Source: Oscheius tipulae (lineage: Eukaryota; Nematoda; Chromadorea; Rhabditida; Rhabditidae). Taken from it: DNA of 64,000 nt. This document shows positions 36,701-47,919 of this stretch, in pieces. Below the pieces are notes generated by a model. It was not told where the DNA came from and did not search any database. It saw only the letters and a program-made list of their open reading frames with translations. The position numbers and the translations under genes were made by a program. Position 1 is the stretch's first letter; every line of letters begins with the position of its first letter. The stretch covers positions 1,798,001-1,862,000 of the forward strand of contig JASJZH010000002.1 of the NCBI GenBank assembly GCA_037178975.1, read 5' to 3'.

Positions 36701-39700
36701 TTCCGGAGCGTGTGGGCTGCAAAAGTTTGTCAGACAGGCAAACATATTTCAGGATCATTCACGAGATGGACATCCAGGAACCGGAGTTCACGTCAGAGCA
36801 GGTCCGAAGTGTCCTCTTCACACAGGATGCCGGGAATCAATGTGAGTTTTTGGGCAAAAGTTTGACTGGAAAAAAGAAAAAAAGAGATTGCCCCGAACCA
36901 GGATCGAACTGGTGACCTTTAGATCTTCAGTCTAACGCTCTCCCAACTGAGCTATCGAGGCTATCGAAACAGGGTAAATCCAGTCTGCTACTCATTCTCA
37001 TTCTTATCTGGAAATCATATTAGTCTTTAGGCCCCAGCACTACGGTTTTGAACATCTCTAGGTTTGAAAACCTGTCTAGAACTAAAGTCTACCCGAATTG
37101 TCCCCTCTGACCAGAAACCTTCTCAAGAGTCCTCTTGAACCTCATGTTTATTCGTATGACCTTCAACGACGCGTGCCGTCTTCGAAGAAGACTCCTCCGT
37201 CAATGGCACAGTACTTGGGACAGATTCCTCTCTCTCCGGCTTGACCAGGGGGTCCGGCAGGTCCAGGGGCTCCTGGGTTTCCATCGGCGCCGGGCTGGCC
37301 GTCGGGGCCGGGAGGACCCTTTGGTCCGGGTTGTCCTGAAAGACAGTTTAGTGAGATAGAGACAAAGACAGAGACAGAGACAGAGAGCGACAGTCTTACC
37401 TGGTGCTCCATCGGCTCCTGGCTGTCCCGGAGGTCCTGGAGGTCCAGAAGGCCCTGGTTCTCCAGCCGGACCGGGTTCACCCGGTACCAACGGCTCGCTT
37501 TGTGCTGGAGTTCCAGGATTACCTGGAGCTCCCGGTGCTCCAGGGTTTCCAGGTGGTCCGGGTGGTCCCTTCGGTCCAGGTTCTCCTGGAGCTGCATCTT
37601 GTCCAGGCAGTCCAGGCTGTCCCGGAGGACCGGCATCTCCTGGACCTCCTGGAGGTCCAGGTGGGCCGGGAGGACCCTGAGGACATGGTTTGCACGGCGG
37701 AGGTGTGATGGGTTCACACGGCTGCTGAGGTGGACGACCGGGATTTCCGGGTAGACCGGGGGCTCCCGGTTTGCCGGGTCGTCCGGGCTTGCCGGGTGTT
37801 CCGGCAGGTCCAGCAGGACCGGGAAGACAACAAGAGTCACAGCTTCCTTGGGCAGCAGCTCCCTGGACTCCGGCATCAGCGTAGCCGGACTGACGGGCAG
37901 TTCTGTTACTGATAGGGACAGTCTTCAATGCATTGACTTCCGACCAGATGTCCTTAGCCGCTCCCTGAAACAGAACACTTAATCTCATTGTCTCTCAGTC
38001 CCTCTGCATCTCTCTCTCTCTCTCTCTCTGTCTCTTACCTTACAGTAGCTGATCTCATTGTGCATACTCTTCTTGACATGATGGACATAGTTGTAAACCA
38101 TTGGCAGAGTGACACATACTGACAGAACAGCCACTACAGAGAAAGTTACAGCCGAATAGGCCACAAAGCGATAGGCTTTGATGCGCGTCTCCAACTCCAT
38201 AGTTCTAGGGAGAAGAACAGTAGTCGCGTAGAAGGGGCGGGACCGGAGAGAGGAGGCTTTATAGCCGGCCGACTACCGGTTAGTAAAACGGCTTCTCTCT
38301 GCCTTTTTTGAGAAAACATGTAGCGCAATCCCGACAGGTGGGAGAGAGAGAGAGAGAGAGAGACCTGTCATCGAGTTTTGAACTATGCAGAAGGAGACTG
38401 GTTGACCGGAGACAGAGAGACAATGTATTGCTTCAGGAAACGAGTTAGAGCTCACTGGATTGTTCAATGGGACACTGTCTGTCTTATAGTCCACGGGACC
38501 TTACTGTTCTCAGTGAGTCAGGTAGCTTGACTCATATTTACCACTGTAAGGATTCTGACCTTGACTCTTAGTGAGAGGGAGAGGTTCATGAGAGACAGGA
38601 AGAAGAGAGTTCTATGACTCTTACCCAAAGAACCATTCAGAGAGATTGCCGTGAATCTGTACCCACTTCCATGTGTCGTAACTTAGTACTTGGTACTAAA
38701 CCGAAGAGTGAGACAGTTCAAGTCTGGTTTCTAACCAGAAGGAGGCAGTCAAGAGAGACCGTCAGAAAGGGTAGTCAAGAGCCAGAGGCAGAGACACTTA
38801 CAAAGAATTCTTCAATTTCTTTTGGATCAGACAATGGTATTCGATCTCTCTCCAGCAGAACTGGGTAGTCGACATACATTTCCACTGGATTTCACTGAAC
38901 TGTCCCTCCTATACCGTCTCGTGACTCTGTTTCTTTTCCTATCTTTTTTTACTCTCGACTACCCCCACACGTCACTTTCACACCAATACAATATGTAATG
39001 ACCCCGTGTCTGTGTCTCTCAAGAGCCTACCCTTGTCCTTGGCTACGCACGAGAGAGTCCGGTCTCCTCGGGCCATTTTCTCCGACCGAAAGCCGCAACC
39101 AGTTCCAAGGGTGCTATCCTCACATTCAAATTGCACCGCCGCTGTGCTTACTACGGACGCCAAATAGCAGTATAGGCTAACCTGTCTTCTCTGGGAATGA
39201 AACAGAATCAAAAGACACAAATTTTCAGTTCACATCTTGTCGAGAACGGTTCAGTCAATCTGCACTACGGGGTCTGTGGGCGGCTCATTCGACTACGACC
39301 AGACATGGATCTGTGCCCTGTGAGTTCATGCTTCTCTCATTTGTGTCCGACGCGACTGATTGCAAGTGACAGCTCTGGAATGGCTCGAGGACTAACATCT
39401 CGTAATCTGCTGCCGAGAAAGGGGGGATGAAGATAGACGAAGAGATAGAGAGACAGTGAGACAGAAAGACAGAAAGACAGAGACCGAGAGGATAATAGTA
39501 TGTCTTCCAGATGTATGCTGAACACTGTCCAGCACCGTCACGTCGCCATTGCTCGACTGTCTCATCCGACCAATCTCGGTCGAACTATGCAAGATCTCCG
39601 TTTTATCATTATCGTGATCGCTCCGAGTCGAGCCAAAGGTACAAAGACGGCTCTGGAAACCACCAGGACTTTTGCCACCCTCTTCGCCGACATGGAAATC

Positions 39701-42191
39701 CGTCAGCGACTGGTCATGGCACAGAGTGTAGAGCAGTTTCGCTCGACTCTCCTCTCCGCAGCTAAAGAACTAGCCATGGATCAGAACCAGTGGAGGGAGA
39801 GAAAGAGTTCCATCCATCTGAGTCAGGCTAAGGAGCAGATTTTCGGTCCGCATGCCTGGTACCCCTTCAGGGGCTTGAAAGAAGAGTTCATGAGGAGGAT
39901 AGCCTACTATCCTTCGGACTTCACGGACGGCGTGAATGGACATAAGACCATGCAGAAACTCTTCTCCACTGTTGTCTTTCTATACTTTGCCTGTCTCTTG
40001 CCAGCCATCGCTTTCGGGGTTTTGAATGACGACAATACTAACGGTGGTATCAGTGAGTCGAAGTCTGTGCACAGTTCTGACCGAAGCATATTCAGATGTA
40101 CGGAAGGTTGTAATTGCTCAAGCCATTGGTGGCATCTTCTATTCTCTTTTCGGCGGCCAGCCCATGATCATACTGCTCACGACGGTTCCTTTAGCAATAT
40201 ATATGAAAGGTAGGTGTGGTACAGAGACTGAAAGGGAAGGACAGTGAGACAATTTGGCCAGTTAGGGGATTGAGCCTGGCGCCTTTCGTTTCGTAGTCGG
40301 AGACTTAGCGACTGAGCTATCTGGCAAAAATGTCGGGTCGCCCGTTCCATTACACTTGCATACGCAGATATAGAGACAGAGACAGCCAATAAGTTCCATT
40401 TTTCAGTAATCTACAAAATATCACAAGAACTCGGCTACGATTTTTTCGCAATGTACGCATGTGTCGGCCTGTTCTGTCAACTGTTCCTAGTCCTGTACTC
40501 CGCGACAGAACTTTGTAGTTTGATGAAACTGGCCACAAGGTAGAGTACTTAAAGTTTCCGGAATATGATCTGTTTTCAGATCAGCCGAAGAGATGTTCTC
40601 CCTGTTCATCGCAATAGCCTTCACTGTCGAGAGCGTCCGAGCTGTGCACAACATTTTCATGCGCAACTACAACAGTTGCCCGGAAGCCGATACGGCGCTG
40701 CAGTCCATAAAAGGGGCTCTGGATGCCGTGAAGAACAATTCGGCCGGGAATCAGATCATACAGAATATCACGCAGCTGGTCACGCCGGAAGGACTCTGTA
40801 GGAGAGACACAACCATTTTGTACATGCTCCTGATGTTTGGAACACTGTGGCTCGGACTCTTCTTGTATAACTTCAGAAAGGTATAGCCAAAAAACTTAAA
40901 ACCCTTTTTTTCCGGAGAATTTCAAGCATGAAAAACTAAAAGATTTATTCACCTTGTGGATCGAACCCGACCCTCTTTGATCCGTAGTCGAAGTGCTAAC
41001 CGACTGAGTCATTCGGCAAAGAGGGCTCTCTTTTTTCCTGATCTATGCATTCTATCAACGCGCAAAAATGCTGATGGACGTTATAGAATATGCTATAATT
41101 CATTTAACATTTCTCCCGTTTTCAGACGCCCTACCTTACCCGATCCCGTCGTGAATGGCTCGCTGACTATGCTCTTCCAGCCTCTGTTCTGATCATGTCC
41201 TTCACGGGCTCCTATCTCTTTGCAGACATTCCGAGTGAGTCTACCTGTCCCTATCTCTCAGCCCTGGTTTCTGTGTCTCTCTCTGTCTTGTTTATAAGTC
41301 TATTTTTCCAGAAGACCGATTCAAGATGCGCGATGAGGTTCCTGTGATGCAAGTCGCCGACATTTTTAGTCTTCCCCCTACTGGGTACTTCGTCTGTCTC
41401 CTGTTGGGCTTCTCCCTCTCGTTCCTCTTCTTCATCGATCAGAACATCACTTCGGCGATTGTCAACAACTCACAGAATAAGCTGAAGAAGGGACAGACGC
41501 AGAACTTGGATCTGTTCGTGGTCGCCATCTTGAATATTGGACTGAGCATGTTAGGATTGCCATGGATGCATGGGGCTCTTCCTCACTCACCCCTTCATCT
41601 GAGAGCACTGGCCGATGTGGAGGAGAGAGTCTCTCAGGGTCATGTTCACGAAGTGTGAGTTTGGAGAGCGACAGAGAGACAGAGTGACAGAGACAAAGAC
41701 AAACAGTTCATTTTCAGCATCATGAACGTGAGGGAAACCCGTCTGGCCACTCTGATAGCCCATATCATGATCCTCATATCCACCTTCTACCTGATCCCCT
41801 ACCCCATGCAACTGATTCCGACCTCTGTCCTCCACGGACTCTTCCTCTACATGGCTTTGACCAGTCTGTCCGGGAATGAGATGTTTGAGCGACTGCTACT
41901 TCTGATCACGGAACAGCAGGCCTACCCGCCTACTCACTACATTCGGAAGGTGCCCCAGAGGAAGGTTCATCTCTTCACAGCCTGTCAGCTCCTCCAGTTG
42001 ATCATACTCTGTGCCTTTGGCTTCTCGCCATATCCTTTCGTGGAGATGGTTTTCCCAATTGTGTGCTTCTTCTTCTTACCCATCAGGTAAGGGTTCCTCG
42101 TGACATTTCTGACTCTCTCTGTTCCAGGCACACACTGATCCCTCGTCTGATCGACTATAAGTACCTAGACGCACTGGACGGTCGTCATTGA
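33788..42191 (+). CDS. SLC4A11-like bicarbonate/borate-family membrane transporter
   Basis: Integral plasma-membrane carrier of the SLC4 family. The C-terminal half matches the SLC4A11 branch closely: [93 protein letters not shown] and [17 protein letters not shown] are all in register. Exons: 33788-34575, 35616-35778, 36457-36567, 36753-36841, 39229-39319, 39511-40052, 40096-40209, 40407-40539, 40580-40880, 41126-41234, 41312-41654, 41718-42086 and 42128-42191; about 1070 residues. All phases agree if one C is removed from the C7 run at 33838-33844. As given, the frame breaks there, and the 5' border of that exon is uncertain. The 36842-39228 intron hosts a tRNA and an antisense collagen gene. 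Other introns carry tRNA-like remnants (40258-40326, 40962-41022). AATAAA at 42435-42440. Confidence 0.9.
34688..34765 (-). pseudogene. tRNA-like remnant, probably tRNA-Arg derived
   Basis: The minus strand shows a D-arm-like TAGCTCAG..GGTTAGCTC, a loop with ACG, and a B box GGGTTCGATCCC. The acceptor arms ACACC and GGTGT can pair but the anticodon stem cannot. It lies in the transporter intron. Confidence 0.45.
36207..36309. repeat. Small foldback element of the GTTCTGCAAAGTTGTAG family
   Basis: Arms 36209-36250 and 36262-36305 are inverted copies (ACGGC.TTTT, GATGTTCTGCAAAGTTGTAG against CTACAACTTTGCAG, GCCGTTTT). It is in a transporter intron, immediately before a tRNA-like remnant (36335-36402, minus strand). 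Confidence 0.6.
36335..36402 (-). pseudogene. tRNA-like remnant
   Basis: The minus strand has an A box (TGGCGCAGTCGGTTAGCGC) and B box (GGGTTCGAACACC) in tRNA spacing. The acceptor and anticodon stems do not pair, so it is not a working tRNA. Confidence 0.45.
36889..36961 (-). tRNA. tRNA-Phe (GAA)
   Basis: Seventy-three bases fold as a full cloverleaf. The acceptor GCCTCGA pairs with TCGGGGC (one G-T), the D arm is GCTC...GAGC, the anticodon arm TTAGACTGAAGATCTAA has anticodon GAA, and the T arm is ACCAG/CTGGT around TTCGATC, with discriminator A. There is no intron. It is identical to the copy at 44461-44533. It lies in a transporter intron on the opposite strand. Confidence 0.95.
37163..38200 (-). 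CDS. Nematode cuticle collagen, nested in transporter intron
   Basis: Secreted structural collagen of the cuticle. Exons 38039-38200, 37400-37964 and 37163-37335 join to 299 residues. Residues 1-54 form the Col_cuticle_N domain with a membrane-spanning signal anchor ([20 protein letters not shown]). A subtilisin-like site RTAR follows. Gly-X-Y blocks are split by Cys groups [26 protein letters not shown] and the C-terminal [17 protein letters not shown], the usual end of rhabditid collagens. Size and layout match the family. On its own strand AATAAA lies about 12 bases after the stop (37146-37151). All introns are phase-consistent, and two of them (37336-37399, 37965-38038) contain hexamer repeats. 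It sits wholly inside intron 36842-39228 of the transporter on the other strand. Confidence 0.95.
40258..40326 (-). pseudogene. tRNA-Arg(ACG)-like remnant in transporter intron
   Basis: The minus strand reads GCCAGATAGCTCAGTCGC with a CTACGAA loop and GGCTCAATCCC in the T-arm place. The anticodon stem is mispaired. A second such remnant lies in another intron of the same gene at 40962-41022. Confidence 0.45.
40962..41022 (-). pseudogene. tRNA-Arg-like remnant in transporter intron
   Basis: The minus strand has CCGAATGACTCAGTCGGTTAGC, a GACTACGGATC anticodon region and the B box GGGTTCGATCC. The stems are incomplete. It is similar to the remnants at 34688 and 40258. Confidence 0.45.
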
Positions 42192-42444
42192 TCCTCTAGC
42201 CGGTCAACTTTGAAGCCTCACTTACTTTCTCCTGCAAAACCGGGTCGTAGTCTCTCACCTTTTGTTCTTCCCCCAAAAATATTTCCAAGATACCTAGAGA
42301 GAATATTCCAGAGTGAATCTAGTCCACACACGGTTTCGTTATGAGTCTTCCGGTGTCTCCCTCTGTACACATTTTGCCCCCACATTTTTCAAACTAAAAA
42401 CAGTCAGATTTCTATGTGTCAAAGTTTGAGAGCGAATAAATCGG

Positions 42445-43160
42445 TTTATTACTGGCGGCAGTGAGAAAAGATACAGAGAGACAGAGATACAGAGACAGAG
42501 AAATAGTGATGCAGAAAGACAGAGTAGCATTGACTCATCCCAGTCCAGTAATGTAAGGTAGCCCGCCTGGTCGGTCTCCTTCCTCGATCCTTTCAGAGGT
42601 ATCGAAGTTTCCTTCTCTATTTTGAACCGTAGAGCAACTACACGATAACTTACTTCTTCCCAGTTTTTTCTCCTTCAGTCAGCATCTTAAAAATCGCAGA
42701 TTGTGATAGAATCGAGCTGAGGCTGTCCGGATTCATGCCGTTCCTGTCCGACTAGAGGATAGGCTACTTGTCCTGTCGTTACGCGCGCTCCTCCAGTCAG
42801 CATGGTGAAGAGCCCAGCGTCGTGTTGAAATCTAATCCTGATGATCCTATATCCGACTTGTTCATCATTCCCTGAACAGTAACTGCTACTTGTCCAGTGG
42901 GAGCGAGGGGTGTCAACCTTTTCTCCGAGAGCAGTGTCGTCACTAATTATTTTTATTTCTCCTGTCAATAAGTCAAGCAAGAGGACTTTTGGAACAAGAG
43001 TTGTCAAAAAAAAATAGTTCTGTAATTGTTACAGTTGCTCTAATTGTCTTCTGCTCTACCACAGTTCCAGCTATTGACAGCGACAGGAAAAAGGGGACAG
43101 TGTAGAAAGGATAGTGACAGTGAAAGAGCATAAAGAGAGGGAGAGACGGAAAGCTAGAGC
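42445..43160 (-). other. Region downstream of the transporter; open frame of unknown status
   Basis: A minus-strand frame at 42687-43007 (VPKVLLLDLLTGEIKIISD, then HDAGLFTMLTGGARVTTG) is open for about 107 residues. I find no start, no matching splice partners and no recognisable family. It may be part of an unrecognised gene. The rest is hexamer repeat and AT-rich DNA. Confidence 0.25.
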
Positions 43161-43184
43161 CATAGAGACAGAAAAATGATTTAT

Positions 43185-43925
43185 TCACTTTCTATCATGA
43201 CGGTCAAAGCGTTCCTCGTGGTAAAGAGCAGAAAGTTCTGTCTTGGCAGCCTCGGAGAGATTCGTGTAAAGTTTCTGACGCTGTTCTTTCAGTTCTGTCA
43301 ATTTCTCATGGGCGGCACGAGCCTCTGGAGACAAAGCGGCCAGCTTTTGCTTGAATGCCTCACGTCTCTGTGTCATCTTCTCACTGAACTTGTTGAATTC
43401 CTTCATCTGAATCGGATTGAGAAGTCTCTGAGCCAGTTCCTTGAACTTTTCGGGCTTCTCAACTCTGGGGATGTCCTTGTCCTTCCAGAGATCCTCGAAC
43501 TGTTTCTTGACGTCCGGTGAGGCTCCATTCAGGAAAGCTGGACCCCGGTGGACCAGTACACGCTGACGGATATGGTGGGGTAGAGATTCGAGAATCTTCT
43601 TCGTTTGAGACCTCTGGGTCTCGCAGTCATCTCCGATCTCGTAGTGTTCCCAAATGGTTTGCACCTGAAAGAATGAGTCTCTCTTTTCCAATATGACCCA
43701 TTCCTCTCTGTCCCTCTTTTTTTATCTCTCTCTGTCCCACCTTGGTTTTCTCTGTAGCAGGAAGATTGTCGGTGAATGGAGGAAGTCCACAGTGAGGCTC
43801 GTTCTGAAAACTGACAGATAGTGACAGAGACAGTGACTCACCCTGCTCCTGTCTTTATTAGATTTTCCTTTCTCCAAAGCGGTTACTGTTCCCAGTAGGA
43901 AAAGAGCCAAAGCGAGGCGGAACAT
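43185..43925 (-). CDS. Secreted DUF148/SXP-RAL-2-like nematode protein
   Basis: Three exons (43842-43925, 43741-43803, 43185-43664) join in frame to 208 residues. Residues 1-17 (MFRLALALFLLGTVTALE) are a signal peptide. The mature part has a Cys pair (HCGLPPF, GDDCET), then FLNGASPDVKKQFEDLWKD and a helical, Lys/Glu-rich tail (FKQKLAALSPEARAAHEKL). The FxxGAxxxVxxxF and LSPEA features resemble the nematode-specific DUF148 (SXP/RAL-2) family, whose function is unknown, though several members are secreted antigens. The TGA stop overlaps an AATAAA signal (TGAATAAA), so the 3'UTR must be very short. The family call is an inference from pattern. The gene itself is well supported. Confidence 0.8.
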
Positions 43926-43929
43926 GCCG

Positions 43930-44455
43930 GACTGAAAGTTGAAGAATAACAGTTTACTGCCCTGGATCGGATGTCATAAACAGGTGCAATAAGAGAGAGA
44001 GAAACAGTTGACACGTGAAAAACTGGCAGGTGACAAACAAGTTTCGCCCAACTACAAGGTGTAGAGAGAGAGAGAAAAAGAGAGAGAAAGAGAGTTTCAA
44101 AACAGCTGTCCACAACGACCGATGACCCAAATTTCCCTGTCACTGTCTCTTTTTGAGGGCGATTAGCTAGCGAGGCGGAAAAAGTGGAACTTTCTCTCCC
44201 AATTGCTGGTCTGACTGCAATTCGAATCCACCTGGAACAGGTGCTCAAATTTTGTTGGATCCCCCTCTCGAAAAGAGCCCGGTGTGTATGTGTGTACCCT
44301 AATCTAATTATGGCTTATTCAAGTACGCGAGTGTGGATATTTGATCTCTTTCTTGGTCGTTGAATGATCAACGAGATGGGTGTTTAGAAATGTTCTTTGG
44401 TTAGGATAGGAAGAGACGGGGACATTGAGACAGAGAAACAGCAAAAAGAGCAAAA
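43930..44455. other. Intergenic, nothing supported
   Basis: Upstream flank of the secreted-protein gene with GAGA tracts (44060-44095) and no exon that can be joined. Confidence 0.4.
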
Positions 44456-44460
44456 ACGAT

Positions 44461-44533
44461 TGCCCCGAACCAGGATCGAACTGGTGACCTTTAGATCTTC
44501 AGTCTAACGCTCTCCCAACTGAGCTATCGAGGC
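44461..44533 (-). tRNA. tRNA-Phe (GAA), second identical copy
   Basis: All 73 bases equal the tRNA at 36889-36961, with the same anticodon GAA and full cloverleaf. The flanks differ, so it is an independent locus or an old duplication. It lies between two minus-strand genes. Confidence 0.95.
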
Positions 44534-44872
44534 ACTGACGGCGGCGCAATTTCAGTCGAATAGATTACCTTATCGGAAAGCACCGAAGAGTTTGTTCTTA
44601 CAAGATTCCTACCTTTTTCTTGATCCGAGAACTGCTTTCAGAAAAAAGTGAATTCCAACCATAATGCAGCAGAAATCTAGGCCCGCAGTTTCAAAACTGA
44701 ATCTTGACATGTCATGACTTTACGTTTGACCTGCCTGAACCTGTCAAGACTTGTCCAAAATCGAACAAACGAGTAGCGTAACCCGTCTAGACCCTGTTTC
44801 CCATATATTCGGCCAGTGCGTTTTTCAGATTTGTGAGCAGTCTTTTTATCGTTTCAGACAGAGTCACTTTAT

Positions 44873-46426
44873 TCAGCTTTTTTCCAGTGATATAGACAGG
44901 CAGCCTTTGAGCATTTCCAGAGAGTCTTCGTGGACAGTGTAGGGTCCGTGATCTGAAAACAAAAGATATGGTATGGGTGATATAGTTGACCGGGGACTGA
45001 GAGACAAAGACGGAGGCTTCTTTTGTATTACACTAAACGCATTTTCCTCTAGGCATAAAAGAAAAGAGATGAGAAAGTCAGGGCGAAAGAATTAGTTTGG
45101 GTAGACTACTTGAATAAAAATGGGTAGACTACTAGAAAAGTAAAGCAATGTGATATGGGTATAGCTGAAGAGCTTCTCGACAAGACTTGGTAATTAGAGT
45201 TGTTTTTGTTTAGATGTTTTTCTTTGGCAAAACTCCAGAAACTGCAAGAAACCGAAATCGCTTCTCCAAGATACGAACTCGCACCTGTCTCTCTGTTTTA
45301 CTGATACATACTTCTGTACTTTAACTGTTCGGCTCAGTTTTACCCAGCTCTATTAAACGGCTGGTTTTTTGAGTTTATTTCAAATGTACAAATTGTAATA
45401 TGAATATCCTTGACAGAGACACTCACTTCTTCTGCCATTCATCTTTCGCAAACTTCTGTAATCTCATGATTGCAGTGTTAGCTTTCGTTAGGATACCTTG
45501 TCTGTCTTTTTTCTAGAGGTCTGCTCCAAGCGGTCAATCTCTTCCCTCAAGAGCTTGGCAGTGATCTGAAAATGGTCCATGTTTCTGTCTCAGTGTCTCT
45601 CCGTTTCTCAGTCTCTGGCTCGAGGATCTTCAGGGTTTTGTCAAAACTTTCTAAGTGACAGAGACAGTGTTAGTGACAAAATTACTGCAAGAAATATTTT
45701 GTATTGTTTGATGATAAAAATATGAAGAAGAAAAAACGTATACCAGGAGCATGAAGGAGGGTTTCCCCTCCACCGGCACCTTAGGCCGGCGGCTTTGACC
45801 GCTCGCCCACCCTGGCTCAAGCGCTGAATTTTTGCAGAAAATCTTAATACTCTAGGTGATTACGTAACATGTTATCGTTTCCTTTAAATCGATTCTACGA
45901 TTCTATTTTCGGTTCGACCACTGTCAGTATGCTGACTACTGTCTGCTGTATGGCTCTGAACCGAGCCATGAGTACTGTTCCTCCGTCTGTATTTGAGTGG
46001 TACACTGGTAAGTCTCTGTCTCGCTGTCTCTTTGTCACTCTGCCTCTCTATCTCTCTGTCTCTGCTTTCATTCTCTCTGTCTCCATGTCTCTCTGTTTCT
46101 CTCTGTCTCACTGAACTCACCGTTTGGATCTCTTCCTTCGTCTTCAACTCATGAAGAATCTTTTTTTCATCGTCTTTGAGCTCTCTCAATCTCCCCAGGA
46201 CACTCCTAGACGTATCGTCAAGATCCGTAGTAGTAATCAACAATGGCTCCCAGTTGATCTTTCCTGTCTCGGCTTCCTCCTCTTCTCTGTCAATGATCGT
46301 CTCGACCTGTACTATTGGTTAGTCTCTGTCGTAGAAACCTACCAAATCCATTTGGTCCTCACTGATGATGGTGTCGAGAAGCTGAGCAGCTTCTAGCCTC
46401 ATTCCTCGAAGTTGGGAGAGAGCCAT
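44873..46426 (-). CDS. Unidentified acidic, coiled-coil-like protein
   Basis: The first exon starts at ATG 46424-46426 (MALSQLRGMRLEAAQLLDTI...). Following exons give TIIDREEEEAETGKINWEPL and LGRLRELKDDEKKILHELKT up to a GTGAGT at about 46117, then TAKLLREEIDRLEQTSRK (about 45510-45575) and ANTAIMRLQKFAKDEWQKK (about 45425-45482). The last exon (44873-44947, after TTTTCAG) reads HGPYTVHEDSLEMLKGCLS and stops at a TGA that overlaps AATAAA. The charged heptad-like segments suggest coiled coil. I do not recognise the family. The phase from the 45425 exon to the last exon does not match, so an exon between 44950 and 45420 is probably missing from the model. Confidence 0.6.
45755..45822 (-). pseudogene. 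tRNA-Leu(AAG)-like remnant
   Basis: The minus strand reads GCCAGGGTGGGCGAGCGGTC, then a 5-bp anticodon stem CCGGC/GCCGG around CTAAGGT (anticodon AAG) and a possible variable arm GGAGGGGAAACCCTCC. No T arm follows, so it is a truncated copy. Confidence 0.45.
45869..46011 (+). pseudogene. Possible isolated GPCR-like exon (TM3 region)
   Basis: On the + strand a frame from ATG 45869 reads FYDSIFGSTTVSMLTTVCCMALNRAMS and ends in WYTG at a perfect GTAAGTC donor. This resembles the TM3 end of class A receptors (SMLTTVxxAxNR). No partner exon was found and the DRY position is not kept. It lies in a predicted intron of the minus-strand gene. Confidence 0.3.
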
Positions 46427-46769
46427 TTTGGCGGGAAGGGAGAGAGAAAGGATTGGAGAGCATATGAAAAGAAGAAGTAGCGACAGAGACAGAGAAAACA
46501 TGGGAAAGTGGAGAGAATGTTGGAATGGGGTCAGCGGGAAAGCCGTTAACATGGCTGCAAATGAAACGGGGATTGGGAATGAGAAGGCCTGGTCACTGTC
46601 ACCGTACCTGGATATGGTGTCGTCAGCCATGTAGCCTGTTCCATGATCCTCCATGTCTAGAGAGCATAGTAGTCCAAAACTACCAAAGTAACAAACTTTC
46701 CATCGAAGCAATTACAAAGGGCTCCCAGTTGACAGGAAATCATAATGTCCAAGCGTTCTGGTCCGCTCC

Positions 46770-47070
46770 ACCTCCGATACTTTTCCCTAGACGGCTGACT
46801 TTTTTCGTCACTCTATTCCTCGTCAACGTTCGGCTGCTGTAGACTACCGCCATGCACTTCGGATGAGGCAGTTGTCTATCATCAAAAGGGGATCCCGTCT
46901 TCTCAGCAAGAAGACAACAACCAAGAGAATGAGAGACAGTACGAGACAGGCAGTTTTTGACAGTCGTCGTCTACACAATCATACCCGACGCTTCGTTCAA
47001 GTTCAACAAGAGCAAGATGGAGGATGTTATCGCTATTGTCATCTGTCTAATGGAGCCCTTACGACCTACC
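46770..47070 (+). mobile_element. Fragment of the same non-LTR retrotransposon family as 9924-11280
   Basis: The stretch TACCGCCATGCACTTCGGATGAGG, CATCAAAAGGGGATCCC, AAGAGAATGAGAGACAGT and CGTCGTCT matches the reverse complement of about 11090-11240 with gaps. Orientation is opposite to that copy. No reverse transcriptase box is included. Confidence 0.55.
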
Positions 47071-47507
47071 GGATAGCGACAGTATCACAAGTTAGTTCAA
47101 TTTGTTATTGGGACTTTGAGTTCGGGGACTTACTACCTTATTTGGACTAATTATCTTATGCTGTGACTAGGTTACAAAGGCAGACAGTGGCAGTGACAGT
47201 GATAGTGATAACTGTTTTCCTGAATCTCACTTGATTTTCCCTCTATGATTGATTCCTTTGTCAACCCGGCCGAATTGATGCCTCTGCTCGCCTCTCCTCC
47301 TCAACTTAACACCTCTCACAAGCGAAACCTTAAAGTGGACTGTGCTATTGAGTATAGTGTTATTAGTCCTTGACATGGGTATTACGGATATATTGCCGAA
47401 TTCGCTTAACACCTTCCTACCCCGAGATATGACGTGTTGAAGTTGCTGCTCCCCCAGCGTCTCAGCACTAAATGCGCGCTCGAAGGTGATCAAACTGGGC
47501 TGGGTCC

Positions 47508-47915
47508 GAAAAGCATGGCAGCGAGTGATGAGCGCAGCGGACCCATGAGAAATTGATCGTGGGTTCGGATCCATTTTTTCCTTCGTTTGGATTTTTTGTC
47601 TTTTGCCCCTTTTTCTCTTCACTTTTTATGACTTTTTGCCTAAAAAAAAAAGCTCCAATCGATTGTGTTCAAACAACATTTGGCGAAAATTATTTTTTGA
47701 CCTATTTTGGCCATGTTCATTGATCAGCTCCAAAAAAAATTTCGGATTACTTGGTGCTTTCCTAGGCTTTTCATGCAAAAAGTGTCATAAAAGATGAAGA
47801 AAACGCGAAAAAGGGACAAAAGACAAAAAACCAAAACGAAAAAAGGAAATGGATCCGAACCCATGATCAATTTCTCATGTGTCCGCTGCGCTCATCACTC
47901 GCTGCCATGCTTTTC
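47508..47915. repeat. Long foldback element with tRNA-Met-like arms
   Basis: The left arm 47508-47645 and right arm 47773-47915 are near-perfect inverted copies of about 135 bases. Each arm, read inward, carries AAGCATGGCAGCGAGTGATG, a CAT anticodon-like loop, a B box GTGGGTTCGGATCC and a T run, resembling a tRNA-Met transcription unit. The spacer is about 125 bases of AT-rich DNA. No protein is encoded. Confidence 0.7.
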
Positions 47916-47919
47916 TGTA

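Noticed and set aside
37403-37708. Open + strand frames across the collagen gene
   Set aside because: These are reverse readings of Gly-X-Y repeats, which are often open on the other strand.
47227-47622. 131-codon frame on the minus strand (Arg-rich start)
   Set aside because: Its first 40 codons lie in the arm of the foldback element, and no splice or family support exists for the rest.
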